Shown piece after piece: positions 31,499 to 32,130 of a stretch of 32,130 bases of DNA. Numbering within the stretch: the stretch's first letter is position 1; every line of letters begins with the position of its first letter. Both the position numbers and the translations under genes were made by a program. The stretch is from NCBI RefSeq assembly GCF_005080745.1, contig NZ_CP033004.1, positions 506,994-539,123 of the forward strand. Direction: 5' to 3'. Under the pieces are notes generated by a model, which ran no database searches, had not been told where the DNA came from, and worked only from the letters and a program-made list of their open reading frames with translations. The DNA is from Buchnera aphidicola (Melaphis rhois). GTDB lineage: Bacteria; Pseudomonadota; Gammaproteobacteria; Enterobacterales; Enterobacteriaceae.

Positions 31499-32130
31499 CG
31501 TCTCCCCACAAGTTAAAATATTATATTTAATTAAATTAAATTATTACTAAATATTTCAATAATACTTTTATACAACATGTATAAACTGTAATTATTACGT
31601 AAAATATATATCTATTCTAACTAAAACAATAAAAATTTTAAAAATTGATATTAAATGTATACTTTAGAAATATAATATAAAATATCTAACATAACAGAAT
31701 AAATTAAACAATTTATACAAAATTTAAAAATATATTAACATTAAAATAATTAAACTAAAAAACTAAAATTCATTGGAATATTTGTAAATATGCTTAATAA
31801 AAACTATTAATTTTCAAATTAATACGATAAATACATTCATATAAATTAATTTTCAATAAAAATTTTCTAAATAGATAGGTAATAAAAGTAAAATTTATCT
31901 AAAGTCTAATAAAATATATAATATATTAATTACTGACAACTAACAAAATATACTACCAATATTTTATGCAACATCAACATAAACATAAACAACTGATCCT
32001 AATTTCTATTTTACATAATGATATATAATAATTTAAAAAGTTTGAAGATAAGTTTCTTAGTCTCAGATAATGTTATATATTTCTTATATGCTATAACAAT
32101 GATTGCTTAACAAAGTATATTTAAAAAAAA
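31499..32130. other. 632-base AT-rich end region without a gene
   Basis: I see no protein-coding frame, tRNA or strong hairpin. A TATAAT box on the minus strand (31520-31525) about 20 bases before the fkpA start may belong to the fkpA promoter, but no -35 box fits at normal spacing. Genes beyond the window edge may begin further right. Confidence 0.55.

Noticed and set aside
31499..32130. Possible origin or AT-rich regulatory element at the right end
   Set aside because: No DnaA-box cluster, repeats or strong hairpins; it looks like ordinary intergenic DNA of this genome.

Overview
The window looks like a chromosome segment of Buchnera aphidicola, the obligate aphid endosymbiont, or a very close relative. 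The DNA is extremely A+T-rich. Every protein aligns over nearly its full length with an Escherichia coli counterpart. Spacers are either a few bases or AT-rich stretches without genes, and there are no mobile elements, phage genes or CRISPR arrays. A 23S-5S rRNA unit lies downstream of aroE and tRNA-Glu with no 16S gene beside it, an arrangement known from Buchnera. The host aphid lineage cannot be told from this window.

Layout. Positions 65-3476 carry folD, cysS, ybeD and cspE, a compressed remnant of the E. coli 12-14 minute region. Positions 3703-7236 carry a leftward transcription unit: an rRNA-type promoter, tRNA-Glu(UUC), boxA, 23S, 5S and a strong terminator. Positions 7300-10378 carry the divergent pairs tsaC-aroE (leftward) and def-fmt (rightward). 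Positions 10797-24842 carry the alpha, spc and S10 ribosomal protein operons, all leftward and in the ancestral order from rpsJ to rplQ, including secY and rpoA. Positions 25039-29562 carry the str operon (rpsL, rpsG, fusA, tuf). Positions 29609-31498 carry tusD-tusC-tusB and fkpA. From 31499 to the right end I see no gene. From the rRNA genes to fkpA the order and orientation match the E. coli 73-75 minute region with intervening genes deleted.

The genes form a core translation set: about half of the ribosomal proteins, 23S and 5S rRNA, the elongation factors EF-Tu and EF-G, formyl-methionine start and removal (fmt, def, with folD supplying the formyl donor), a Cys-tRNA synthetase, two tRNA modification systems (TsaC for t6A, TusBCD for 2-thiouridine), the RNA polymerase alpha subunit and the SecY translocon.

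The most notable observation is in rpmC (L29). Its ATG overlaps the rplP stop as TAATG, but a run of ten A residues puts the rest of the gene out of frame. One extra A would restore a 68-residue L29 aligned to E. coli from the first residue. This is either a frameshift rescued by slippage on poly(A), a phenomenon reported in Buchnera, or a homopolymer sequencing error. Other points are a promoter with UP-like A/T tracts for the 23S unit, a boxA in the tRNA-23S spacer, an RNase III-type stem around 23S, identical promoter-like hexamers before rpsL and rplN, and three tracts of about 0.5 kb where E. coli has several genes. I found no convincing new biological system; most of the window is ordinary, conserved housekeeping DNA.

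Several start codons were moved downstream of the longest possible reading frame, to the position matching E. coli family length and the Shine-Dalgarno sequence (rpsJ, rpsH, rplF, rplE, rplO, rpsG, tusC, tsaC). Three short genes, rpmJ, rpmD and rpmC, were found by translating the spacers by hand.
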